In this document: positions 36,080 through 44,609 of the stretch, one piece after another
Layout of the letters: each line of letters begins with the position of its first letter
How positions within the stretch are numbered: position 1 is the stretch's first letter
Source of the DNA: CAYUCE01 sp964443275
GTDB lineage: Bacteria; Bipolaricaulota; Bipolaricaulia; CAYUCE01
Direction: 5' to 3'
NCBI GenBank assembly: GCA_964443275.1
Contig: CAYUCE010000003.1
Coordinates: forward strand, 1 to 63,703
Length of the DNA stretch: 63,703 nt
The notes under the pieces: generated by a model
What the model was told of the DNA's origin: nothing
Database searches by the model: none
The model's input: the letters and a program-made list of their open reading frames with translations, nothing else
Translations under genes and position numbers: made by a program

Positions 36080-37108
36080 TTAAAATTTTTTAAAGACCCC
36101 ATCAATCTGCGAACCGCATTTCGGACACTTACCATCTTGGATTAAGTTATTGGATAGGCTAAATCCATACCTTTCGATTAAAACCTTACCACAATTGTAA
36201 CAGAACGTATTCTCACCTTTCCCGGGAGTATTGCCTTGGTACACATATCGCAGGCCCACTTTTTTGCCTATATCCATAGCTTTCTTAAGCGTTTTCAACG
36301 GGGTGGGAGGAATATCAGTCATCCGGTAGGCAGGTTGAAAGCGGGATACGTGCCAGGGTATGGCTGGATCGACCGATTTAATGAATTGGGCTATGGATTC
36401 TAGCTCACGATCAGAATCATTATAGTCGGGGATAACCAATGTAGTAACCTCTACCCAGATTCCCAGCTCATGCATAAGTTTAATGTTATCTAGCACCGGT
36501 TGTAATTTGCCCCCCTCAATTTCAGTGTAAAATTCATCTCTGTAACTTTTGAGATCTACATTAGCACCCTCCAGGTAGGGTTGGATGGTTTTTAAAGCTT
36601 CCGCGGTCATAAAGCCGTTGGTTACAAATACGTTCTTGATCCCCTGCTTTTGACAAAGCTTTGCCACCTCGTATGCATATTCGAAAAAAACGGTTGGCTC
36701 TACATAGGTATGGGCTATAGTGTCACAGCCTCTATTGATAGCATCATCAACAATCTCTTCCGGCGAGAAATATTCCCCAATTATTCTTCCGCTGTGCTCC
36801 CTAGGATATTGAGAAATGGAATAGTTTTGGCAGTGCAAACACCTAAAGTTACAACCTACGGTGGCAACAGAGTAAGCTTTCGTTCCGGGCAGGAAGTGAA
36901 ATAAAGGCTTTTTCTCGATTGGATCTATAGCTTTTGACACTAGTTTTCCGTAATTAAGAGAATACAAGGTCCCTTCTCTATTTTCTCTTACCTGGCAGAT
37001 GCCTCTCTTCCCCTCTGGAATCAGGCAGCGATGATTGCAAAGATTGCATCTAACCTTATTATCTTCCTTTTTTTCATAAAGCATCGCTTCTTTTAGCTTC
37101 TGAGACAT
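36080..37108 (-). CDS. AmmeMemoRadiSam-type radical SAM enzyme (PflA-like)
   Basis: A radical SAM protein with CxxxCxxC in VGCNFRCLHC (about residue 85), preceded by a zinc-like N-terminal pair set (RCNLCNHRC). The C-terminal part has FCYNCGKVL and KCPKCGSQ, as in the family often fused or linked to AMMECR1 and Memo domains; those partners are not seen here. Its role is unknown. It is convergent with nfeD with only 6 nt between the stops. Confidence 0.85.
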   Translation of the reverse strand: MSQKLKEAMLYEKKEDNKVRCNLCNHRCLIPEGKRGICQVRENREGTLYSLNYGKLVSKAIDPIEKKPLFHFLPGTKAYSVATVGCNFRCLHCQNYSISQYPREHSGRIIGEYFSPEEIVDDAINRGCDTIAHTYVEPTVFFEYAYEVAKLCQKQGIKNVFVTNGFMTAEALKTIQPYLEGANVDLKSYRDEFYTEIEGGKLQPVLDNIKLMHELGIWVEVTTLVIPDYNDSDRELESIAQFIKSVDPAIPWHVSRFQPAYRMTDIPPTPLKTLKKAMDIGKKVGLRYVYQGNTPGKGENTFCYNCGKVLIERYGFSLSNNLIQDGKCPKCGSQIDGVFKKF

Positions 37109-37129
37109 AGACTCATCACTTTTATTATA

Positions 37130-37276
37130 TCACTGCTCTTTGTAGGTCAAAACACGATCTAAGAAACCTAAAGTTTTGATATAAGCTCCCATATTCTTCA
37201 GCAATTCTTTCATTATGCCTTCTGCTTGGGCATCCGAGGGTATCCTGAGAGAAACGCGTATATGTACTAAATATTT
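37130..37276 (-). other. Short coding-looking frame, possible frameshifted small gene
   Basis: After a TGA (37279-37277) the frame reads YLVHIRVSLRIPSDAQAEGI and ends at 37130. A TTG at 37280 would make it a normal start if one A of the following AAAA were absent. No ribosome site is clear. It lies between the radical SAM gene and the phosphatase gene, overlapping the end of the latter slightly. The family is not recognised. Confidence 0.35.
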
Positions 37277-38040
37277 TCAATTTTGAGATCACGGGTAGAG
37301 CGGATCTCGGTTCCCAAATCTATAGTGGCTACTCGCCTACCCCCGGCAATTTGTCCGTATGCATTAGAAGTAAAGATAGTAAGACATCGATTATCAAACA
37401 TATCTGTCTTCGCGTGCGGTTGATGAGACCTGATTAATACCTTCTTATTGAATTGATCCATTACCTCTTCAAAGTGATCTCTACCCAGTTGAGGTCTTCC
37501 GCTAATCCCGCCGCCTGTCTCGTATTTTTCCGTCCAATCTCCCCAGGTGATCTGTCGCCACTCAACGCTTCCTAATTTGATATGAGCAATCTCTTTTAGT
37601 TTTCTTACCTTTGGTAGTCCCCCGTGGGCAGCGATAATTCCATTTGGACTATGGGCAACGTAGGGAAGCTTTGCTAAAGTATTAAGATACAGCTCTCTCT
37701 TGCCGGGTGAAAGATTAGCCCAAAAATCGGCCGGTTGAAATCTGGCCACTTTCCATCCTTCATGATTTCCCATCAGGAGATATATTTTTTCCGGCCATTT
37801 TACCTTCTTGGATAGAAGGTACATGAGATTCTCCCATGATTTTGGCCCCCTATCCACGTAATCCCCCAAAAAAACTAGCTGGTCATAAGAATCAAAATAT
37901 TTGTCAAAAACTGTTCTAGTAGCATCCAAATCTCCATGTGTATCTCCGACAAAAACGGCGCTGGAGCCAACCAGCTCTATCAACCGTCCTTCCTTTTCAA
38001 AGATCTGACCGGCTTTATTTAATAGATCTTTTTCTTCCAT
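37267..38040 (-). CDS. PPP-family metallophosphatase (Ser/Thr protein phosphatase-like)
   Basis: The four metal-binding motifs of PPP phosphatases are present: GDTHGDLD (near 34), FLGDYVDRGPKSWENL (near 60), LMGNHEGW and AAHGGLP; the second histidine is in RSHQPHAK. 257 aa. Such bacterial enzymes remove phosphates from proteins or nucleotides. It is probably a single gene unit with the possible small frame behind it. Confidence 0.87.
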   Translation of the reverse strand: MEEKDLLNKAGQIFEKEGRLIELVGSSAVFVGDTHGDLDATRTVFDKYFDSYDQLVFLGDYVDRGPKSWENLMYLLSKKVKWPEKIYLLMGNHEGWKVARFQPADFWANLSPGKRELYLNTLAKLPYVAHSPNGIIAAHGGLPKVRKLKEIAHIKLGSVEWRQITWGDWTEKYETGGGISGRPQLGRDHFEEVMDQFNKKVLIRSHQPHAKTDMFDNRCLTIFTSNAYGQIAGGRRVATIDLGTEIRSTRDLKIENI

Positions 38041-38087
38041 CTCCTAGCCTCGTTGTAAGATTTTAGTCTGATGTTAGAATTTCTAGA

Positions 38088-39677
38088 TTAATCCAAGGAG
38101 AGGTAAAATGTTTGTCCTCCTCTCATTATAAAAAGCACAGGTGGATTGGCTGGGCTCAATTGAGACACGGCTTTATTCCAATCCTTTACCGACTGGATTT
38201 TTTGCCCATTTACTTCTAAGATAACATCCCCGCTTTTAAGTCCCGCCCAAGCTGCCTCACTGCCCGGTTCTATGCCGATAACAACTACTCCTTGAGCGGT
38301 CTGTAAACCGAGCTTTTCAGCGATTTCATTGGAGTTTTCTTTGACCTGAATTCCGTACTTTTCAACTGCTTCTTCTTCGGTTTCTTTTTCAGTTTGGGGT
38401 TGGGAAGTTACTGTCGGCGGCTCCTCAGGTCTTTTTGCTAAAGTGGCCTCCAGAGTCATCTCCTGGCCATCTCTCAGTAAAGTTATAGTGATAGCCTGGC
38501 CCGCATCTTTATACATGATGGCTTGCTGCAGTTCATCCATGTTGCTGACCTTTTCTCCATCTATTTTCAGCACTATGTCCCCTTGCTTCAACCCGGCTTT
38601 TTCCGCTGGAGAACCCTCGTAAACCTGGCTGATTAGTACGCCGGTGCCCGGTTGGACGCCGAACTTGGTAGCCAAACTTGGAGTAAGATCTTGAATGCCC
38701 ACCCCAATCCAAGCTCGGGTTACTTTCCCTTCATGAATCAATTGAGGAAGGATCTTTTTTACCGAATCTATGGGGATGGCGAAGTTTATACCCTCTGAGG
38801 CTCTAGCAATAGCCGTATTTATCCCTACAACCTCCCCGCCCATATTTATTAAAGGACCGCCCGAATTGCCGAAGTTAACAGCCGCATCGGTTTGGATCAT
38901 ATTTCGAAAGTAACCTTCGTTTTCATCCGGTCTGGGAACGTCTCTATCCAAAGCACTTATTATACCCCAAGTTACCGTGTGCTTAAGACCTAGTGGGTTA
39001 CCTATGGCAATTACCCAGTCTCCGATTTCCGCATTTTTTGATTCCCCTAACGTTACCGCGGGAAGACTATTCCCATTGTTGCCGTTCGGCTTCAATATCG
39101 CCACATCCAACCTGCTGTCGGAGCCCACTATATCAGCCTTAAAAGTGCGGCCCTGAGGGGCGGTAATCCTAATTTCAGTAGCGCCGTGAACCACATGGCG
39201 GTTAGTCACGATATATTTGCTGCCTTCAAAATCTATTGTAAAACCCGATCCTAGTGACCTCTGGACTTGTTTTTCCTCGAAAGGAGGTTCACCGAAGAAT
39301 CGTTTGAAGAAAGGGTCATTGAAGAGATCTTCAAAGGGGCTTTTGACGTCGCTTTCCACCGTAACTTCAATCAAAACCACCGAAGGCTTTACTTTTTTGA
39401 TGGTATCTTTTAAGGCGTTTTGTAAGGCGTTTACGCCGGTTTCCTGGGCTTTGGTGGCTTGGGGTTCAGCACCGGCTTCGCTTTCTCCGGATAAGGTTCT
39501 ACCACCTGTTTGATTTGATTCAGGAGATTTTAGCGATGAACTCTGTTGGGAGTTTGAAACGGTATTTTCCATTCTCGGCGCGTTTTCTGCTACTTGATTG
39601 TTCTGCGATAAACTAAAGGTTATCAATACGCCCAACGCGACGGCAACAATTAGAATTGGTACGGTAATCTTTTTCAT
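38088..39677 (-). CDS. degP: HtrA/DegP serine protease with two PDZ domains
   Basis: An N-terminal signal anchor (about 5-25) is followed by a low-complexity Ser/Gln/Glu linker and the trypsin-like domain with catalytic H in VTNRHVVHGA, D in SRLDVAIL and S in NFGNSGGPLI. Two PDZ domains follow (about 310-410 and 425-525, with GVLISQVYEGSPAEKAGLKQ and GVVVIGIEPGSEAAWAGLKS). 529 aa. It is the envelope quality-control protease. The promoter region is shared with the divergent tRNA thiolase-like gene. Confidence 0.93.
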   Translation of the reverse strand: MKKITVPILIVAVALGVLITFSLSQNNQVAENAPRMENTVSNSQQSSSLKSPESNQTGGRTLSGESEAGAEPQATKAQETGVNALQNALKDTIKKVKPSVVLIEVTVESDVKSPFEDLFNDPFFKRFFGEPPFEEKQVQRSLGSGFTIDFEGSKYIVTNRHVVHGATEIRITAPQGRTFKADIVGSDSRLDVAILKPNGNNGNSLPAVTLGESKNAEIGDWVIAIGNPLGLKHTVTWGIISALDRDVPRPDENEGYFRNMIQTDAAVNFGNSGGPLINMGGEVVGINTAIARASEGINFAIPIDSVKKILPQLIHEGKVTRAWIGVGIQDLTPSLATKFGVQPGTGVLISQVYEGSPAEKAGLKQGDIVLKIDGEKVSNMDELQQAIMYKDAGQAITITLLRDGQEMTLEATLAKRPEEPPTVTSQPQTEKETEEEAVEKYGIQVKENSNEIAEKLGLQTAQGVVVIGIEPGSEAAWAGLKSGDVILEVNGQKIQSVKDWNKAVSQLSPANPPVLFIMRGGQTFYLSLD

Positions 39678-39814
39678 AATTCATCCCCCTGTTTAAAGTT
39701 TAAGCTTCGAAATTTTCATCAGGAAAAACAGATAGGGTTGATCATTATCCTGCGTTGAATATAATTATATGAAAAACCTACCAGGGTGTAAAGACAAATG
39801 GGGTGGATAAAGCT

Positions 39815-40852
39815 ATGACCGAATTGAGCCAAATAAAAGCAGTAGGACTCTTATCCGGTGGCCTGGATAGTACTTTGGCCTGCAAAATTATAAAGGATCT
39901 AGGTATCGAAGTGCAGGGGGTAAATTTTCTCACCGGGTTTTGTACTAAAGCAAATAAACGGAAACTCGGTAAGACCAGTAGTTGCTATCCCCCGCTGAGA
40001 GCCGGAGCTGATATAGGCATAAATGTAGATTTAATCGATGTATCTGGTGAATACTTAGAGGTAATAAAAAACCCTCGGTTTGGTTATGGGCAGGCTTTAA
40101 ACCCCTGCCTGGACTGCCGGATTTTTATGGGCAAGAAGGCAAAGAAATATATGGAAGGAAAAGGTGCCCATTTTGTAATTAGCGGCGAAGTTCTCGGTCA
40201 AAGACCGATGTCCCAACATTACAAAGCCCTCATGACCGTAGCTAGAGAAAGCGGCTTGCAAGACCGGTTACTGAGACCACTTTCGGCTAAACTTCTCCCC
40301 GAAACACTGCCTGAGAAAAAAGGTTGGGTAAAAAGAGAAAGCCTTTTTGACATTCAGGGCAGATCTAGAAAAAGGCAGATTGAGCTGGCAAAAAAAAGAG
40401 GAATCACCGATTGGCCCCAACCGGCGGGAGGTTGCTGCTTTTTAGTAGAAAAGGAGTATGCTAAGAGGGTAAAGGATCTTTTTCAATACAAGGGTAAGGA
40501 GAAGGTAACTAAAAGGGATTTTGATCTTCTCAAAGTGGGAAGACATTTTAGAATGTCCTCACGAGCAAAGGTCGTAGTAGGAAGGGACGAAAATGAAAAT
40601 GCGTTTCTAGAACAATTAAGGGATGGAGAGTGGGAAATTACCATCCCGGAATATCCCTGCCCTGTAACCTTGGTTTCGGCGGATGCCACACAAGAGGGTC
40701 TGGAATTTGCCTCTCGACTTGCCGCTCGCTATAGCGATGGGAGGAATGAAAAGCAGGTCCGAGTAAGGATTGACAAGAATGGGGAAACCCAGTCCTTAAC
40801 GGTTGAACCAGCAGACTTAGAGAATTCTAAAGTAAGAAAGATGCGCATTTGA
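39815..40852 (+). CDS. PP-loop ATPase, tRNA thiolation-like (MnmA/ThiI-related, with conserved cysteines)
   Basis: The PP-loop LLSGGLDSTLACK and cysteines in NPCLDCRIF and AGGCCFLVE place this in the group of MnmA-N/ThiI-like tRNA sulfur transfer proteins. There is no THUMP domain. Residues after about 220 contain a conserved C-terminal part (GRHFRMSSRAKVVVGRDENEN) found in the DUF814-like group. Thus the modification it makes is uncertain. The ATG at 39815 has GGGTGG about 8 nt upstream; a GTG at 39803 is the other choice. Confidence 0.8.
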   Translation: MTELSQIKAVGLLSGGLDSTLACKIIKDLGIEVQGVNFLTGFCTKANKRKLGKTSSCYPPLRAGADIGINVDLIDVSGEYLEVIKNPRFGYGQALNPCLDCRIFMGKKAKKYMEGKGAHFVISGEVLGQRPMSQHYKALMTVARESGLQDRLLRPLSAKLLPETLPEKKGWVKRESLFDIQGRSRKRQIELAKKRGITDWPQPAGGCCFLVEKEYAKRVKDLFQYKGKEKVTKRDFDLLKVGRHFRMSSRAKVVVGRDENENAFLEQLRDGEWEITIPEYPCPVTLVSADATQEGLEFASRLAARYSDGRNEKQVRVRIDKNGETQSLTVEPADLENSKVRKMRI

Positions 40853-40975
40853 AGCTGCGATTTGATCCCAAATTTATCTATCAAAACTTTTTCTCACCTT
40901 CAAATCTGGAAGGTATGAGCTCGATTTGTGAATAAATCCTTGAAGTAAGTTATGCACTTGACAGATCAACTCAAC

Positions 40976-41087
40976 TTACTTTGCGCTATTTTGAACCGAA
41001 ATCGTTACTTCTTTCAGCTCATGCTGCTCAGGATTAAATATTTCAACATCAGCTAGACCAACAGCTTCGGACAATTTGACTACCCAT
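40976..41087 (-). other. Short coding-looking frame downstream of the opine dehydrogenase-like gene
   Basis: In a frame different from the preceding gene, about 36 codons read KLSEAVGLADVEIFNPEQHE and so on to TAA at 40976-40978. It looks protein-like but has no start of its own and no family I recognise. It may be the remains of a gene in the decaying island. The rest of 40853-40975 shows nothing. Confidence 0.3.
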
Positions 41088-42166
41088 AGGTAACAAATTT
41101 TCCCAACTCTGTAAGGTCTAAATCAGCAATTCCCAGCTCTTTTACTGTGCGGCCTTTTTTCCAGTAATCAACTTGATTCATCACAGAAGCTAGCTTTATC
41201 AATGATTTCATAAGTGGACAAGGAATATTGGCTAAGTCACCTATTGACGCTAAGGTCACCAAACCATAAGGTACATCTTCAGTAATATATCTGTACTGAA
41301 GATTCGAAGCTGCTTTAATTTCCTCGCTTCCATAACAATTATTTATTGATTCCAAAAGTGTATCTTTCTCAGGACCAAAACCGACTCTCATATATAAATC
41401 CGCAAATGAAATTTGTTTTAATCCCAAAGCCTCCAGGGTGGCTAACCTCTCCGCATCTATGCCGTTATACACTCTAGCGATGGATGAAGTAACTCCTTCT
41501 TTATAAACGAGGAATTCGCTATTGGGATCCTCAATTCGCCCTGTGTTAAGTATCATGGGTGGTGGATGCAAAACGGCGTTGATATCGTGTAAGGTGGTTT
41601 CCAGGACGTTATCCAGAATGGTAGTGGAAGGATAGATTTCCTCGAGAATCTCCGCTAATTCATCATTGTCTTTTCCCGGAAGAGCTGCCGCAAATAGCTC
41701 ATTTACCGCGATAGATACCTTTACTTTAGCTGGTCCCTGAATACGAGCAGTATATGGTAGAGTATTTCCTTCTCCCAGCAAAATATCCTTGTCCGATCCC
41801 ATGTCCTTCATCGCCTTGGCGAAAACTAAAGAACCTCCGCCTTTCCCTAACAAGATGACTGCCTGGCCATCTTCAAGATGGGGGCCGCAAGCCTGGGCAA
41901 ATAGTTTATGGCCAAAAGCAGGTACCATGATAAGTATAACCTCAACGCCTTTCACTGCCTCCTCAATGTCTGTGGTCACCATATTTAACTTTGCAAATCC
42001 CTCTCCTGCATCCCCGCTAATTTCGATTCCATCACGCTTCAGTACGGGCTCAATATTCTCCTTGAAACGGGGCAGTTCGAATAGGTTTACCTCATAGCCC
42101 CTCAAGGTAAGATCAGCGGAGCCCGCATAGCCCCCATTCCCAGCACCTAAAATTGCAATCTTTCAC
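41080..42166 (-). CDS. NAD/NADP octopine/nopaline (opine) dehydrogenase-family protein, start disrupted
   Basis: The family reductively joins an amino acid and a 2-oxoacid, or acts on related imines. The Rossmann motif KIAILGAGNGGYAGSADL lies upstream of the first in-frame TTG (42105). The start has GTG (42166) with AGGGAGG upstream, but one extra A (GTGAAAG) shifts the frame so that the protein reads correctly only from AAG ATT. The C-terminal opine dehydrogenase domain has VLHPPPMILNTGRIE. Full length from the motif is 359 aa. It may be a real frameshift, a sequencing error, or initiation at ATT. It is the last gene of the hydroxyproline-type island. Confidence 0.75.
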
Positions 42167-42269
42167 ATATACACCTCCCTCGAACTTATATAGTCAGTTC
42201 TACCGTCCTTGGATTAACCTCGAACATTCTAAGAATGGTTTCGAGGATGATAACTCCAAGTATTCTTTA

Positions 42270-43937
42270 TCAAATATCGGACTGATTTTTAAAATCTGTG
42301 TCATAAAATTCCTTAATTTTATCAATGAGTTCGCCTTCAGGGATCAAAATTGCTTCATCAGCTTCTCTTTCTTTCCATTCAATCCGCTCCTTCTCACATG
42401 ATTTCTTGCCTACTACCAACCGAATGGGTATCCCTAAAAGATCAGCATCATTGAACTTTACGCCAGGCTTTTTATTCCTATCGTCCCAAAGCACGTTTAT
42501 TCCGGCTTTCCTTAATTTGTTATAAACCTCTTCCGCTTTTTTTAAGATTTCCCTCTGTCTTCCCAATGAGACTAGATGAACTTGAAAGGGAGAAATTAAT
42601 GGCGGCCAAATAATCCCTTGATCATCCCAGCTATTTTCCAAAGCCAAAGCAAAAATTGTGGAAGTAAATATTTTGCAACTACCTAAAATAAAGGGATGAC
42701 GGTTTCCATCCTCTCCCATATAAGATATTTCCTGGTTAATCCCATCACGCGAGATGGGAGAGAAGGTGGCTAAATTTGCCGCTTTTACCAACTGTAAATC
42801 TCCCTTACCACATTTGCTGCAAGTTTCACCCTCCTTGACCTGTCTAACATCGTAGAATTCCTCGGGTTCAGGGACATCCCTGCCGAAATTTACATTTAAT
42901 AAATGATAATCCTTTTCATTAGCACCACATTCAAAATTTACCCGGCCTTCTGTGGTTAGATCCGCAATTAACTTAAGCTTATCCGGTAAATCCACAACTC
43001 CTGAGTAACCGACTTCAGCTCCGATCTCCTCCTTGATGGTAATGGCAGGTGCTAAATATAAATCCTCACCTACAATATGTTTTAACTTCTCCTCGCTCAC
43101 CTCGTATTCCCCCCTGATCATGACCACAATTAACCTGCGAGTTTCTTCAGTCTCAAAAATAAGAGTCTTGGTTATGGTGGGAACGGAAATGCCGGCAAAA
43201 TCAGCCAGATCTTCTACGCTTGTCAAATCAGGTCCGTAAATTCGCTTTAACGGCTTTTGCTCTTCGTCTTGAGGGTAGGTGGGAAAGCTTGATTTCGCAA
43301 GCTTATAAGGTGCAATATAGTCACACTGATTGCAGCGGAAGTACTCACCAGTACCTGAAGAAGTTTCTCCCAATAGGGAGAAACCAAGCTCGTTTTCGTT
43401 ATTACTAGTAGATGCTGATTCCCTTACTTGTAATCCCAATGATGAAAAAATCTGGGACAGTGCTTCCTTAAATTGAGAGGAGGTTTGCTTTTGTTCTTGG
43501 TTATCTTTATCCACAGAAAGTATGGTATAGGTATAGTTTCCCTCTCTATTTAATAAACAGCTTTTATTAGTAGCTAGGACTCGGCTGTACCCCAACTTTA
43601 CAGGGAGGTCTCGATAGGAGGATATATGATGCTCCAATAGCTCTATTAGAAATGAGAATAGAACTTGGTCATCAACTTGCTTTATGTTTTGATCTTCGGT
43701 TGATCCTTGATCTAGTGGAAGTGGGAATCCCACTTCTTGGACGTCTATTCCCTGAAGGTGCTTTCGAATAAGTCGAAGTAGATTGTTCCAGGCCCTTCGT
43801 CCTATGGGCAGTAGAATAGGTATCCTCTCTTTGGAAGAGTGAAGTAATCCTCCTTGAATTAGGTAAGCTTGGCCCTTTTCCAAGCTCCCACTCGGTAAAT
43901 TATGAGTAGTTCTTCCAAATACTTTGGAATATCTCAT
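42270..43937 (-). CDS. ProRS paralogue with degenerate catalytic motifs and intact INS and anticodon-binding domains
   Basis: The 555 aa length and domain order follow bacterial ProRS. Motif 2 (FRDEPRPR and AREFAMKDAY in the true enzyme) reads SRVLATNKSCLLNREGNYT (about 118-136) with the catalytic RDE gone. Motif 3 GCYGIGLGR becomes GSCKIFTST (419-427) with the arginine lost. The INS editing domain (about 225-370) keeps K257 in TITKTLIF and H345 in EKDYHLLNV; the anticodon domain keeps PGVKFNDADLLGIPIR. It probably cannot make prolyl-adenylate but may bind tRNA-Pro and edit. It lies among hydroxyproline-type genes. The open frame of over 550 codons argues against simple decay. Confidence 0.9.
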   Translation of the reverse strand: MRYSKVFGRTTHNLPSGSLEKGQAYLIQGGLLHSSKERIPILLPIGRRAWNNLLRLIRKHLQGIDVQEVGFPLPLDQGSTEDQNIKQVDDQVLFSFLIELLEHHISSYRDLPVKLGYSRVLATNKSCLLNREGNYTYTILSVDKDNQEQKQTSSQFKEALSQIFSSLGLQVRESASTSNNENELGFSLLGETSSGTGEYFRCNQCDYIAPYKLAKSSFPTYPQDEEQKPLKRIYGPDLTSVEDLADFAGISVPTITKTLIFETEETRRLIVVMIRGEYEVSEEKLKHIVGEDLYLAPAITIKEEIGAEVGYSGVVDLPDKLKLIADLTTEGRVNFECGANEKDYHLLNVNFGRDVPEPEEFYDVRQVKEGETCSKCGKGDLQLVKAANLATFSPISRDGINQEISYMGEDGNRHPFILGSCKIFTSTIFALALENSWDDQGIIWPPLISPFQVHLVSLGRQREILKKAEEVYNKLRKAGINVLWDDRNKKPGVKFNDADLLGIPIRLVVGKKSCEKERIEWKEREADEAILIPEGELIDKIKEFYDTDFKNQSDI

Positions 43938-43994
43938 TGTGAATCCCTCAAGTCTTTTTAAAAATTGTGAGCATGGTGGAAGTAAGACCTTGGT

Positions 43995-44521
43995 CTAATT
44001 ACTTAACCAGTCAAGACCCAGCTTGGATAGGGTTTCTCGAGTGGGGATTCCTTGTTTGTCCCATCCCCGAGCTCGGTAATACTCATCCAACATTAGATCA
44101 AAGTTCGATATTGCGCAGTCGGTCTCATCTTTATACTGTCCAAACTCCGGTACTTGCTTCATTCTTCATAGAAATAGTCGTATAATTCGTCGGCCTTTCC
44201 CCAAGAGTTGGATCGCCAATTTTTAGTTGGCCAATCTCCAGTTTCATCGCTTGCAGGTAAATCCCCGGTGGTGCCATGTTCCCTAAAAGATGAACTGGAT
44301 GGATGGTTAACCACGGTCTTCTTGGTTTCTTTAACTACCTCCAAGAATTCATCTGAATCTGCAATACTTACCTTTTCCGTGCCTTTTACAGCTATTGCCA
44401 GTAGATTCTTAGAACCCATAATTGCACCTGCTCCACATCTTCCGGCAGCACGTTCTCCAAACATGATTGTGGAAAATTTCACCAATTTCTCACCGGCATT
44501 CCCGATCGTAGCGACTTCAAA
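43995..44521 (-). pseudogene. Relic of an aldehyde:ferredoxin oxidoreductase (AOR) gene
   Basis: Two pieces in different frames remain. The first (44521-44159) reads ATIGNAGEKLVKFSTIMFGE, then AAGRCGAGAIMGSKNLLAIA, and GDWPTKNWRS, all typical of the AOR middle region. The second (44162-43995) reads DEYYRARGWDKQGIPTRETL and SKLGLDWL, the AOR C terminus. The N-terminal tungsten-pterin domain and the region between the pieces are missing. It was deleted internally and is dead. It shows that the island once held a tungsten oxidoreductase. Confidence 0.85.
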
Positions 44522-44609
44522 TTACCACTTCTTGCATCTTAGCATTCTTAAAGCTTGCAAGATACAAGTTTTATCCATTAATGACCTTAAGTAGCCTACA
44601 CTATAAGAA

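Noticed and set aside
42100..42170. Programmed ribosomal frameshift at the opine dehydrogenase-like start
   Set aside because: The A-run is only three bases and lies at the start codon itself; no slippery heptamer or stimulator is visible.
42270..43937. Second functional ProRS (for example antibiotic-resistant)
   Set aside because: The class II motif 2 and motif 3 arginines needed for adenylate formation are absent, so aminoacylation is very unlikely.
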